Origin: Mixophyes australis | Lineage: Eukaryota > Chordata > Amphibia > Anura > Limnodynastidae | Direction: 5' to 3' | DNA: 64,000 bases | NCBI GenBank assembly: GCA_036250195.1 | Contig: JAVHZZ010000001.1 | Span: 378,573,407 to 378,637,406 of the forward strand | Made by a program: the position numbers and the translations under genes | The notes under the pieces: model-generated | The model's database searches: none | What the model was told of the DNA's origin: nothing | The model's input: only the letters and a program-made list of their open reading frames with translations | Shown: positions 11,202-22,185 of the stretch, piece after piece | Layout: every line of letters starts with the position of its first letter | Position numbering within the stretch: the first letter of the stretch is position 1

Positions 11202-11561
11202 AAAGTTTTCTGTTTTACTCCTAGTGGAGAGGGGATCTGATGCAGACAGATACCAAACTGCCTTTGTCCATTTCTTTGTATATTTGAATTTCTAGTGCTA
11301 CAGTCTATGCAGGCTGCTTTATTTATATTCAACTACAAGTGTAGGGCGGGGGGGGGGGCATAGATAGCCACCAAAGTAACGTGGTCCATTTAATTTCACT
11401 TTCTTGCTCCTCAGTCTGTGCAGCCTGCTTTTTTTATCTTCAAAGTATTTATATTTACAAGCCTTGCAATCTAAATTAACTAGAGGTAGTGACGTGGTAG
11501 AACTCCAAAAGGCAGTTTGGAAGCCCCTGTACAAACTGGCTCTATTTTTTAACTGAGTTGT

Positions 11562-11845
11562 CCCCCCTCCAGTGTGTACTCGGAAAGAGTTTTTAGTGCA
11601 GCGGGGAACCTGGTCAGTGAGCGGCGAAGGAGGTTGCTTCCTCACAACGTTGAAAAAATGATGTTTATAAAAATGAATAATCAATTCCTCAATGAAGTAC
11701 AGCACTGCCCTCCAGACAGTACAGAGGGACTGTGGTTGTGGAGTCCAGCGGGGACGAATTGATAATGTGTGAGGAGGAGGAAGTACACACTGTAGGGGGA
11801 GAGGAATCAGAGGTTGAGGATGAGGACGACATCTTTCCTCAGTAG
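11562..11845 (+). pseudogene. hAT transposase C-terminal dimerisation remnant
   Basis: The frame SCPPSSVYSERVFSAAG followed by NLVSERRRRLLPHNVEKMMF is the conserved hAT C-terminal dimerisation (hATC) motif. After IKMNNQFLNEV the frame shifts; the continuation in another frame (LIMCEEEEVHTVGGEESEVE, then DEDDIFPQ and a stop at 11843-11845) is a typical acidic tail. The upstream catalytic domain is missing. This fixes the element's superfamily and + orientation. Confidence 0.85.
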
Positions 11846-11900
11846 AGCCTGTTTAGTTTGTACAGGGAGAGATGAATTGTTTTATTGGTGTGGGGGCCCA

Positions 11901-11964
11901 AACAAACCAATCATTTCAGCCACAGTTGTTTGGTAGGCCCTGTCGCTGAAATGATTGGTTTGTT
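11901..11964. repeat. 20-bp perfect inverted repeat inside the hAT element
   Basis: aacaaaccaatcatttcagc (11901-11920) and its exact complement (11945-11964) flank a 24-bp spacer, giving a stable stem-loop just downstream of the transposase stop. It could be a transcript 3' hairpin or the relic of a nested palindrome. Confidence 0.85.
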
Positions 11965-12232
11965 AAAGTGTGCATGTCCTATTTCAACAACATAAGGGTG
12001 GGTGGGAGGGCCCAAGGACAATTCCATCTTGCAACTTTTTTTTTGGCATTATGTGACCATTCAACAGTCGTTTGCCATGTTCAAAAAGTAAAAGAAAATG
12101 CCAACAAATTCAATAAATTAAATCAAAAGTTAAATGCCCTGTCATTATTTAAAACAAGAGGTTTTGACGTGCTAGAATTAGTGTAGTGTTAAGATGTTAT
12201 AAACACTACACTTGGAAATTGGAGGAGGTAAT

Positions 12233-12440
12233 GTGGCCCCGGTATCAAATTGGGTACCGGGGCCACACCACTACGCAGTCCAGATACTTGTTTGGTGGAA
12301 TTCAGACCAGTTGAGGGTGTATTTATTTTATTGTGGCCCCGGTATCAAAATGGGTACTGGGGCCACCCCACTACGCAGTCCAGATACTTGTTTGGTAGAA
12401 TTCAGACCAGTTGAGGGTTTTATTATTATATTGTGGGGAC
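12233..12440 (+). repeat. Ancestral ~100-bp repeat units with hairpin
   Basis: Two units (ctacgcagtccagatacttg at 12271 and 12371) spaced 100 bp apart each include GTGGCCCCGGTATC...GGTACCGGGGCCAC. They are related to the 79-bp array downstream, which lacks the hairpin arms. Confidence 0.75.
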
Positions 12441-12769
12441 CACTCTATCTATACCACACTACAACTCTATACCACTCTATTTAATACTTTAATTCTATTT
12501 AATACTTTAATTCTATTTGTAGTTACCATAAAGAGGAACAAAATAAACCAATTTTACCAAAAGTATAATATGACTTAGACTTACAAACACTACACTTGAA
12601 AGATGGTGCCTTTAAATGAAAAAGTCAGTCTTCATTGCACGACTATGTGCAACAGGGACAGTTTTTTGGTTTACAAAGTCAACCAATAACACTTCGACCC
12701 TGTCTGTCTTTAACATACTTGATGGGATCTCAATGACGAATTGTCTGTACCATGTTTGGAGGAGGTATT

Positions 12770-12803
12770 GTGGCCCCGGTACCAAATTGGGTACCGGGGC
12801 CAC
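12770..12803. repeat. 14-bp perfect hairpin at head of the 79-bp array
   Basis: GTGGCCCCGGTACC (12770-12783) pairs exactly with GGTACCGGGGCCAC (12790-12803) around a 6-base loop. Confidence 0.9.
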
Positions 12804-14013
12804 TCCTCTACGCAGTCCAGATACATTTATTGCTGCGAATCATACAAGTTCAGGGTTTTTAATATATATTGTGGTGACCCACTCCTCTACGCAGTCCAGG
12901 TACATTTATTGGTGCGAATCATACAAGTTCAGGGTTTTTAATTTATATTGTGGAGACCCACTCCTCTACGCAGTCCAGGTACATTTATTGGTGCGAATCA
13001 TACAAGTTCAGGGTTTTTAATTTATATTGTGGTGACCCACTCTTCTACGCAGTCCAGATACATTTATTGGTGTGAATCATAAAAGTTCAGGGTTTTTAAT
13101 ATATATTGTGGTGACCCACTCCTCTACGCAGTCCAGGTACATTTATTGGTGCGAATCATACAAGTTCAGGGTTTTTAATATATATTGTGGTGACCCACTC
13201 CTCTACGCAGTCCAGGTACATTTATTGGTGCGAATCATACAAGTTCAGGGTTTTTAATATATATTGTGGTGACCCACTCCTCTACGCAGTTCAGGTACAT
13301 TTATTGGTGCGAATCATACAAGTTCAGGGTTTTTAATATATATTGTGGTGACCCACTCCTCTACGCAGTTCAGGTACATTTATTGGTGCGAATCCTACAA
13401 GTTCAGGGTTTTTAATTTATATTGTGGAGACCCACTCCTCTACGCAGTCCAGGTACATTTATTGGTGTGAATCATAAAAGTTCAGGGTTTTTAATATATA
13501 TTGTGGTGACCCACTCCTCTACGCAGTCCAGGTACATTTATTGGTGCGAATCATACAAGTTCAGGGTTTTTAATTTATATTGTGGTGACCCACTCCTCTA
13601 CGCAGTCCAGATACATTTATTGGTGTGAATCATAAAAGTTCAGGGTTTTTAATATATATTGTGGTGACCCACTCCTCTACGCAGTCCAGGTACATTTATT
13701 GGTGCGAATCATACAAGTTCAGGGTTTTTAATATATATTGTGGTGACCCACTCCTCTACGCAGTTCAGGTACATTTATTGGTGCGAATCATACAAGTTCA
13801 GGGTTTTTAATATATATTGTGGTGACCCACTCCTCTACGCAGTCCAGGTACATTTATTGGTGCGAATCATACAAGTTGATGGTTTTCTTATTATATATAT
13901 TGTGGTGACCCACTCCTCTACGCAGTCCAGGTACATTTATTGGTGCGAATCATACAAGTTGATGGTTTTCTTATTATATATATTGTGGTGACCCACTCCT
14001 CTACGCAGTCCAG
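12802..14013 (+). repeat. 79-bp tandem array (about 15 units) inside the hAT element
   Basis: The junction actcctctacgcagtccag recurs at 12802, 12881, 12960, 13039 and onward every 79 bp to 13829. Two further 83-bp units then end at 13995. Units differ by a few substitutions shared in patterns (for example gtgtgaatcataaaag units at 13070, 13470 and 13625), suggesting block duplication of several units. Repeating open frames over this array encode the same short peptide and are artefacts. Confidence 0.95.
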
Positions 14014-14336
14014 AAAGATACCTCGTTGCAACGTTTTGGACTAATAACTATATTTTGAGGTGTTCAGAATACACTGTAAATTAGTGGAAATGCTTGTTAT
14101 TGAATGTTATTGAGGTTAATAATAGCGTAGGAATGAAAATAAGCCCAAAAACTTGATTTTTAAACTTTTTATGTTTTTTCCAAAAAAAATCCGAATCCAA
14201 AACCTTAAATCCGAACCGAGACCTTTCGTCAAGTGTTTTGCGAGACAAATCCGAACCCCAAAAATAATGAAAATCCGGATCCAAAACACAAAACACGAGA
14301 CCTCAAAAGTCGCCGGTGCACATCCCTACTATTTAG

Positions 14337-15600
14337 ATGATTCATTAGAGTCTTGGCTATATTCTATGAAGTTGTGGCTTTTCTTAATTGACATTTCTAA
14401 TTAGTCTACTGCAGAAAAGAAGATTACCATTGGATTTTTAAAGGGGAAAACAATAGATGTTTGTTAATTAAACTTATTTTTTTTTATTTGCATTTAATTG
14501 GTATTTGTGTTTGTATTTAATAAAATTTTATATGGAAATGTGACTTATATTAATAACTGTGAAGACACTTCACTCTCTTATGTATATGACACTGTACAAA
14601 ATAGTATAGTGACTTTAGCATTTACTACTACAACTGTCAAGCTACATCTCTCTGCTTTCTCTGAGCTATCATGGGGCATAACTATACACTTGTTAGATCT
14701 CTTGAGATGCATCTTTCAGACCATATGCTCAATAATAGGTTTTTTTTATGTCCGTCTATTCCTACGTACGTGAAAAGCAAATGCTACGAACTCTAAATGA
14801 GCCCCAAGATATACAAACTGCAGTATGTGCCAAACAGATTATATAAACACTTATAAATTATATGAATCAGCAATAGATTAGTTAGTACAGTGATAGAAAA
14901 CCCGATATACTTCAGGGGCCGCATGAGGCGTCCCTCTAACCTTCAGAATGATCGCACATCACCCTTAATCTCAGTGGCAAGGTAAAACAATACATCTAAA
15001 TAAATAAAGCAAGACTGATCTGTAATAACATATCATAAGGCATTTTATTCTAAGATAAACAATTGTTACAAGCTAGCACAAACAAATCTCACATCAAAGC
15101 ACAAAGCTGTCGGTGAAGGCCCAAAGGACCGCATTACTGGATTAATACATTGAATAAGTCCCTATTTAGACTATTATATTTATGAGACACAAAATTGATC
15201 ATAGCAGTGTAACTTACACTGTCAAATATCCACTTAAATATGTGAAATGTGCTTAATTTGCAGTCTGTAAATGACCTTTATTGTATCTAGCATTGCACTG
15301 TGTTGATTACTCCAGTTGACAGATCCCACCTTTCTGCTATTGGCTACAGCTCAGGCACAATCACATAACAACAGGTAGAAGGAACAGCTAGGCATGCTTG
15401 AAAATCAAACCTCCCAACAGTATAGAAAACATAATAGGGACACAAAATAAGCCCCTCTCCTGATACATATAAACTATGCATACATCTTGTAAAATGTAGT
15501 TTTTGTTTTATTAATTAAACCTAAAGTCACAGGTAAGGTGAAAAATCCCCTTACTCAGGATGCCCCTCACCAGCTCCTTGGAGTTACTTCATGCAGCTAG
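14337..15600. other. Unassigned non-coding stretch
   Basis: AT-rich and without recognisable ends or motifs, except a patch near 14890-14960 (gaaaacccgatatacttc, ggggccgcatgagg) that looks like the edge of a hAT-type repeat. Confidence 0.4.
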
Positions 15601-15608
15601 CTTCTTGG

Positions 15609-15876
15609 TTCATGTTACAGTCCCAGACGGAAAGCAGGACTGTGTGATGCTGTGGAGGTGGAGAGTGAGCAGGAGGACCAATCAGAATCCACAATCATGA
15701 AGATTGTGGCTTCTAATTGGGCCTCCTGCTCCCTCTTCCCACTCTGCAGCCATTTTAAAGTAGCAAACTTGTTTTGTGTTACAACGTCAGATGGAAAGTG
15801 GGACTGTGTAACGCTGCAGAGGCAGAATTTGTGCAGGGGGACCAATCAGAAATAATAGAGATTGTGGCTCCTATTT
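15609..15876 (+). repeat. Direct duplication of ~100 bp upstream of the gypsy element
   Basis: The segment with gttacagtcccagacggaaag to gattgtggcttctaatt (15614-15722) recurs diverged as gttacaacgtcagatggaaag to gattgtggctcctattt (15778-15876). The second copy abuts the LTR start. Confidence 0.75.
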
Positions 15877-16540
15877 GTAAGGATACTTACCTGCCCACAA
15901 TCCAGCACTGTCAGCCGCACTTCCGGGTTCTCGGCGAGAGGATCACTTGACTCCACGCCTGAGGCATCATGTGACCTCGCGGCGGGGAATTCAAATAAAA
16001 GGGAGGATCTGATGTGCATCTGTGTCAGATCAACAGATTAGTCCTCCTGACTGTGCAAGTGTGTTCTTGTGTCCCGCTCCTGGCTGTCTGACCTGTGTAC
16101 CGAACTCAGCTTGTGATCTGACCACTCTCCTGCTCAACCCTGTGTGCCGTCTGCCATCTGACCTGTGTACCGAACTCGGCTTGTGACCTGACTACTCTCC
16201 TGCTCAGTCCTGTGTACCGTCTGCCATCTGACCTGTGTACCGAACCGGCTTGTATCCTGAATCCTCTCGTGGACTTATTCCCTGCAAGGCTAGCTGTATC
16301 CTGTAGTTCTGCACTGCACCCCTCAAGGTACTATCTGATTACTATTCACATTGTGTTGTCATATTCACCTATCCCTCTCACGTCTAGGGGCCAAACCAAG
16401 GGCCGCGACCTGCATTCCCTTTGCAGCCAAACCCATCCCACCTCGCGGTGGTTCTTGGTGAAGACCAGGGGGCTGTTAGACTCCACGCCTTGTTAGGCCT
16501 GTGCAAATCTAGACTGAGTGAACCTCCGAGTGTAACAGTT
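15877..16540 (+). repeat. 5' LTR and leader of a Ty3/gypsy element
   Basis: TGTAAGGATACTTACCTGCC starts here and matches the 3' copy at 20362 (ttcttacctgcccgcgatcc). The shared part continues through gtgacctcgcgg (about 100 bp). A TATA-like caaataaaaggg lies at 15991-16002. Three 70-bp repeats beginning gacctgtgtaccgaac lie at 16090, 16160 and 16230. The exact LTR end and primer binding site are uncertain, somewhere between 16470 and 16555. Confidence 0.75.
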
Positions 16541-16560
16541 TGATTTGACCCACCTTAGAT

Positions 16561-17611
16561 ATGGATGAATCTGGCAACCCCTCAGCACGAGATCTTTTGG
16601 TGCAATTGGTAGGTCAGGTAAAGGAGCAAGAGAAAAACCAGGCACAACTTCTTCAGTTCCTGAGAGGACTTTCTACCTGCATGGATACTCTGCAAAGTAC
16701 TTTGGCTACCCATGTCAATCCCCCTCCTCTGAACCCTCCGGTTCAAGGGGCTGTTGCTCCCTCTGTTAATTCCCTGGCTGGTCTCTCCCAGCTGCGGATT
16801 TCCAATATCCCCAAGTTTGACGGTGATCCCAAGGCATGGAGGGGTTTTATTAATCAATATGCTATTCAATTTGAACTTCAGCCTGGAAATTTCAGCACTG
16901 ACAGAACTAAAGTGACATATATTATTTCCCTCCTGTCTGGCCAGGCCCTGGCATGGGCCTCTCCCCTTTGGGAGCGCAATGACCCCCTTCTTCAAGTATA
17001 CAATACATTCCTAGAATCCTTCAAGAGAGTCTTTGACGAGCCTGGTAGAGTCTCCAGCGCAGCATCTAGTCTTCTCTGTTGACGCCCAGGCTCACTACCA
17101 TTGGGACAGTATGCCATTCACTTTCGTACTCTAGCCTCTGAGCTACGGCGGAACGAGGAGGCACTTACTGACACCCAGGTGCGGGCTGGGAGAGGGAAGC
17201 CCGGGGGGCACACAGGCGGCCACATCACATGACAGGGGATGCGGCCGCGGAAGAAAGTGTTGAATTTTGCATCCGGGGGGGCGGCCGGTCGGCCTACCCT
17301 CCCGGCCCGAGTAGCTGCCCCCCTGCCCAGCCTGCCCCTGCTGACACTTTTTGGCAAGGACTTTCAGAGAGAATTAAAGATGAGTTGGCTGTTAGGGAGC
17401 TTCCCTCTTCCATTGATGCCCTAATTTCCCTTTGGAACCAGATAGATATTCACTTCCAGGAAAGAAATCAGGAGAGAGAACTTTCCTGTCGCGTACCCAC
17501 TCGGTTGGCACCTAGATTTCAGTTTCCTGTCACTCCTGTTGAGGAACCAATGCAATTAGGGCGAGCACATCTCACTGCAGAGGAAAGAGAGAGACAGTTC
17601 AAAAATAATCT
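16561..17611 (+). pseudogene. Ty3/gypsy gag, interrupted by a stop and a MITE
   Basis: Starts MDESGNPSARDLLVQLV. The capsid region reads PKFDGDPKAWRGFINQY, then SGQALAWASPLWERNDPL and FKRVFDEPGRVSSAASSLLC, the classic gypsy/Sushi-related capsid pattern seen in domesticated vertebrate RTL/Mart genes. An in-frame TGA at 17080-17082 stands where the family has an Arg/Leu. The frame then continues as LGQYAIHFRTLASELRRNEE up to ALTDT, is split by the MITE at 17176-17340, and resumes at FWQGLSERIKDELAVRELP. Gag would form the intracellular capsid. It is broken, but otherwise well preserved. Confidence 0.9.
17176..17340. mobile_element. 165-bp GC-rich hAT-type MITE nested in gag
   Basis: Left end CAGGTGCGGGCTGGG and right end CCCAGCCTGCCCCTG are imperfect inverted repeats. 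ctgacacc (17168-17175) and ctgacact (17341-17348) are a 7/8 target duplication. Removing it restores a continuous gag frame, proving insertion after the retroelement. The strong GC content contrasts with the surrounding gag. Confidence 0.88.
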
Positions 17612-20361
17612 TTGACTTTTTTTTGGAGAGCCAGAACATCTTCTGTGAAAATGCCCAATATGGCTGGGAAACGGGAAGGTCTAACTGGCTCTGGCAAGGT
17701 TAGGTTAGGCATCTCATGGACTTCTCCTGGTGACTCTAATTTCTCTATTGAAGTATCCCTTTGCTATTCTAATCACCAACTTTCCTTATTAGCTCTTATG
17801 CTCTTATCGACTCTGGAGCAGCAGGGAATTTTATTTCTGCAGCAGCTGCTGCCCAGCGATCTGTACCCATCATAGCCCTTGCTCATCCCATCGCCATTAC
17901 CGCAATTGATGGCAGTAGAATTGAGAGTTTATTAGGAAATCCTCTTCTCCAGCAGGAGCTGGGTCTTTCTTTGTCAAAAAAAAAAAGATGGAGGCTTGCG
18001 TCCATGTATCGGCTATTACTATTAAAAATAGATATACTCTACCGTTAATCTCAGAGCTTTTTGACATGTTTATAGGACCATAAGTCTTTTCCAAACTGGA
18101 TTTGTGGGGCACCTACAACTTGATCCGGATCAAAAAAGGGGATGAATGGAAAACAGCATTTAATACTCATGATGGTCATTTTAAATATTTAGTGATGCCC
18201 TTCGGGTTATGTAACGCCCTTGCTGATTTCCAACATTGAGATTTTCCAGGACATGATGTACCGTTTTCTTATCCTTTACATCGACGACATTCTCATTTAC
18301 TCTTCAGACCTAAAGTTTCAGCACTATCTCGTCTCGGGCAATATCAATTATTTTGCAAACTTCCGAAATGTGGTTTTGAAAAGGAAAGCCTCCTCTTTCT
18401 AGGGTTTATTATATCTGGCTCTGGTCTTCATATGGACCCTGCCAAACTCCAAGCTATCCTGGTTTGGCCTCAACCTGTCAGTCTTAAAGCTATTCAACGA
18501 TTCTTGGGATTTGCTAATTTCTACAGGCAATTCATTCAATGGTTCTCTTCCCTGCTGACACCTATCACTGCCGTAACTAGACGCTCTGCTAAATCTAAAA
18601 CTTGGCCACCAGAAGCTATTAGAGCCTTCACTCTTCTTAAGGAGGCCTTTACCACAGCTCCAGTGTTACAACAACCCGATTCCTCTCATCCCTTTCAGCT
18701 TGAGGTAGTTGCCTCCTCTGTCGGAGTTGGAGCGATTCTTTCCCAGTGGTCCTCTGTGGGGAAAATCCTACCATGCGGATTATTCTCTCGAATGTTGACT
18801 CCTGCAGAGAAGAACTATTGGAGACCGCAAACTACTTGCCATCAAATTAGCATTGGAGGAATGGAGAAACCTTCTGGATGGGGCTTCATTCCCTATAGTC
18901 ATCTATACTGACAATAAGAATTTATTGTATTTACAGTCTGCTACGTGTTTGAACTCTCGACATGCCAGGTGGTCTTTATTCTTTTCACGATTTAATATCT
19001 GTATAACCTTCAAACCCAGTTCTAAGAACAAGAAGGCCGATGCGCTCTCTCGTTCTTTCGACTCTGCTGACCTGGGGGAACCAAACAAGCTAAAACCTAT
19101 CCCGGATCCCAAATGTATTTTGGCCACTTCTCCCACTAACTTAGCGGTTCCTAGAGGGAAGACATTCATACCAGCACACCTCTGTGGAGAACTTCTCAAA
19201 CGGACTCACGCTTCTTACTTTGCCTGTCACGCTGGAGTCAAAAAGACCAAACGCTTAATCACACTAAGTTACTGGTGGCCATCTCTATTCTCTAATATTT
19301 ATCAATTTGTCTCTACCTGCAATATCTGCACACAAAATAAAATTCCCAGACAACACCCTTATGGTTATCTTCATCCTTTGCCAATTCAAGAACGTCCCTG
19401 GAGTCACCTTTCTATGGACTTCATCACTGATCTCCCATTAACCAAAGGGTACTCGGTAGTCTTGGTGGTTACTGACCATCTCTCTCGAGCGGTCCACTTT
19501 ATTCCTTTGAAAGACTTACCCTCCGCTTCCGTTCTGGCTCAACTCTTTATAAGAGAGATCTTCTGTTTACATGGATGCCCGGATGAGATTGTTTCTGATT
19601 GAGGTACTCAGTTTGTAGCGAGATTCTGGAGGGCCTTTTGTCATCTTTGCGGAATTAAATTAAAGTTTTCCTCCGCTTATCATCCTCAAACTAACGGTCT
19701 CACAGAGAAAACCAATCAGGAGCTTGAGAAATTCCTCAAATGCTACATTTCTCCTACTCATGACAACTGAATTGACCTATTGCCGTGGGCTGAGTTAGCT
19801 CACAATAATCTATCCCATGAGTCCACCTCTGCGTCTTCCTTTCACATCCTACAAGGATTTAATCCTAAACTTCCTTTGTTCTCTGATCTCTCTCCCTCCG
19901 GAGTTCCGGCAGTTGATTCCCTTCTACAGGATTTTTCCTCCCGCTGGTCTCTCGCTAAATCAAAATTAACCCAAGCCTCCCTTTCCAGTTAAAAAGTTTT
20001 GACAGGAAGAGACGTCCTACCCCCTCTCTCAGTCCTGGAGATAGGGTCTGGTTGTCTACTCATAACCTCCGGCTCCAAGTCCCTTCCAGGAAGTTTATAG
20101 GCCCCTTCAGAATTCTTGAAATCATTAATCCCATAGCCTTCAGATTATAACTTCCCTCCACTCTGAAGATTCCTAATGTTTTCCATGTATCTCTGCTCAA
20201 ACTGGTAGTCATTAATAAATTTTCTGTTTACAACAAAAATCTCCCTGCCACTTCTGTACAAGATCAAGAATTTGAGGTCAGAGAGATTATCAATTCTCAT
20301 ATTTCTTGAGGAACTCTTCAATTTCTGGTCGATTGGAAGGGCTACGGCCCGGAGGAACACT
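17612..20361 (+). pseudogene. Ty3/gypsy pol (protease, RT, RNase H, integrase, chromodomain), decayed
   Basis: In order: aspartic protease ALIDSGAAGNFIS (17800-17838); RT pieces [20 protein letters not shown], then MPFGLCNA (about 18195), YIDDILIYS (about 18277, catalytic pair intact) and FLGFANFYRQFIQWFSSLLT; RNase H-like region (FQLEVVASSVGVGAILSQ; TDNKNL at about 18908); integrase zinc finger (H...H...CNICTQNK); core MDFITDLPL with Asp, VTDHLSRAVHFIP and TNGLTEKTNQELEKF; C-terminal HVSLLK; and a chromodomain-like FLVDWKGYGPEEHY just before the 3' LTR. Several in-frame TGAs and frameshifts kill it. A chromodomain tail marks it as a chromovirus. Confidence 0.9.
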
Positions 20362-20467
20362 ATAAGGGTTCTTACCTGCCCGCGATCCAGCGCTGTCAGT
20401 CGCACTTCGGGTTCACGGCGAGAAGATTATGTGAGTCCCCTCCGGAAGCATCACGTGACCTCGCGGT
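20362..20467 (+). repeat. 3' LTR fragment of the Ty3/gypsy element
   Basis: About 100 bp similar to the start of the 5' LTR (cttacctgcccgcgatccag to gtgacctcgcgg), immediately after the chromodomain. It is cut at about 20467, where unrelated sequence begins, so the 3' LTR is truncated. Confidence 0.8.
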
Positions 20468-20614
20468 GGTATCGTTAACGATTTTACCAACGACTGAGAG
20501 TTCCAATCACCATCCCGATTCATGTGAACAGACTACACAGGTTTTATATGATTTACTTTCAGATCTGTGCTCTTCATCTGTCATAACCATCAGCTGAAAA
20601 GGCCGTGACTCTTT

Positions 20615-20827
20615 GGGGCCGATTCAATCCTGCCACGAATAACGCGGCGTTAGCAGTATTACTGTTAATATGGTAAAACTGTGCATATTTACCCTTAATA
20701 CGGTAATTTCAACTCTGGATTTTTACTCTCGACTCCCTGAGCCCTGAGAAGAAATCCAGGTTAAAATTACTATATTAACGGTAATACTGTTAACGCTGCG
20801 TTATTTGCGGCAGAATTGAATCGGCCC
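20615..20827. mobile_element. Palindromic MITE
   Basis: Ends ggggccgattcaat and attgaatcggccc are inverted repeats. The interior also pairs: ttagcagtattactgttaat with attaacggtaatactgttaa. It is an AT-rich 213-bp foldback without coding capacity. Confidence 0.8.
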
Positions 20828-21039
20828 TTTTAACTCTATAGAGATCAGTCTACACTGTTGGTCGTGAGTGCATACACACGTCTGAATTTGCCTGACATCA
20901 TTCCTGTTAGGGCTGACAGAAAATATCATAAACTTGTAGAACAGGAGGAGAGGTCTTCAACTATAGCAGCCGCCTTTCCCGTAGAGCTGTATGCACTCAC
21001 AGGTACTCAGATGACCCCAGGTCTTAACTCAGACTAGTA

Positions 21040-21634
21040 CAAATTTATAATATTGCAGCAGCGCAGGCGAGGGCCTGATAGTAGACGGTAGCGGAATCCA
21101 GAAACAGGCCGAGATCAGAGAGGCAACAGCAGCCAGCAGAGTGATGTCCAGGCAAGGGTCAGAGCCGGCAGAAAGCAAGGTATCTGGAAAACAGGCAGAA
21201 GTCAGGGTCACAGGCAGTCCAACAAAGTCCAGAAGCAAGCCAGGGGTTATACACAAAGAATCAATCCAAAATAGCACAGGACTAGGAGAAAGGAGCAGGT
21301 CAGCAACCAGAAGCAGAGAGTTATAACCGGCAGTGAGGCTCAGTCCTCACTGCCTTAAATAGTGATGTGGCCCAATGAACCTGCAGAGTGCATAGCTGAA
21401 CCCATTCCCCAATCAGCCATAGGGCTGCGCTCACACACACCTGTACGCCCGCCCAGCTGTTAGACAGCTGGCCGGGTGCGGCGGCAGGGAAAACTAAGCG
21501 TCCCGGTTGTTGCCTAGGCAAATGGGAAGAAGCAGGAGGAAGTGACGTCCCGGTTGTCATGGTGATGGCCGGGATGCCACAGGCAGAAAGAAGCCAGCCG
21601 CGGCAGCCAGTAGTGGAGCCGCGGCTCGTGACAG
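21040..21634 (-). repeat. LTR-like block, minus strand
   Basis: On the minus strand it begins TGTCACGAGCCGCGGCTCC at 21634, a common gypsy LTR start, and contains TATTTAAGGCAGTGAGGAC at about 21361-21343. No coding remnant adjoins it, so it looks like a solo or truncated LTR. The far boundary is approximate. Confidence 0.5.
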
Positions 21635-21822
21635 TTCCATCATTTAAGGAGATTTTTAGTCCGGTTATGAAATCAAATTTAAAGTTACGCTGTGCTTTGG
21701 TATGATAAAACATGATCGTGGGAGTGTACATAATACTACAATATCAGACCTAATGGTTGTTTATTGTGTGGTTGGCATGATAATCAGGTTAAAAATCTGT
21801 AGTGTGTACCCAGTTTAAAGCC
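21635..21822. repeat. Probable fragment of the Harbinger-like MITE family
   Basis: The end ctgtagtgtgtacccagttt at 21800-21819 matches the right terminus of the element at 39767-40177. The rest is diverged. Confidence 0.4.
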
Positions 21823-22097
21823 CTTGTGCTTTGGCTTGATACCCTCTTGTGAACTTTGTATGTTCACATAGGCTTCATTTGAGTCCTCAAGTTTTCTCCC
21901 AGGGACTGATGTGCAAGAGTAAAGTTCTTGGATAGTACAGCTCTGTGGAATTTGTTGTCACTAAACAAATGAATGATAATAAAATAAATATTATTTATTT
22001 AAATGTATTTATAAATTAGCAACATATACCATAGTGGTGTACATAAGGGAATTTACAATCAATTATATGAAATGCTTCCATAAACATAAAGAGGTAT

Positions 22098-22185
22098 TAG
22101 GTGAGCACAGTGGCTTAGTGGTTAGCACTTCTGCTAAGGTGCTGCTCTAGTGGCTGGCTGTGTCCAGATGGGTATTTTTCCATTT
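22098..22185 (+). repeat. tRNA-derived SINE head fragment
   Basis: gagcacagtggcttagtgg followed by ttagcacttctgc resembles the box A half of the V-SINE tRNA-like heads at 51003 and 57940 (minus). Confidence 0.5.

Larger units (their letters stand above)
9223..14328 (+). mobile_element. Large hAT transposon, internally deleted (5.1 kb)
   Basis: The perfect 8-bp duplication ctatttag flanks it at 9215-9222 and 14329-14336. The ends TAGGGATGAGCGCACTCGG and CCGGTGCACATCCCTA are imperfect inverted repeats. Both subterminal regions carry many GGATC/TCCGA motifs, as expected for hAT transposase binding. Inside are 294-bp tandem repeats, a 241-codon frame, a hAT C-terminal dimerisation remnant (11562-11845), and a 79-bp tandem array. 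The catalytic DDE part of the transposase is absent, so it is non-autonomous. It is one of the best-bounded elements in the window. Confidence 0.93.

Noticed and set aside
12741..13991. Overlapping + strand open frames with repeated LLVRIIQVQGF-like peptide
   Set aside because: They are translations of the 79-bp tandem array in shifting frames, with no start or composition typical of a protein.
9531..14013. CRISPR-like array
   Set aside because: Units are contiguous tandem copies without unique spacers, in a eukaryotic transposon.
22098..22185. Possible tRNA gene
   Set aside because: Only a box A-like half is present, with no acceptor stem or box B; it is a SINE head fragment.
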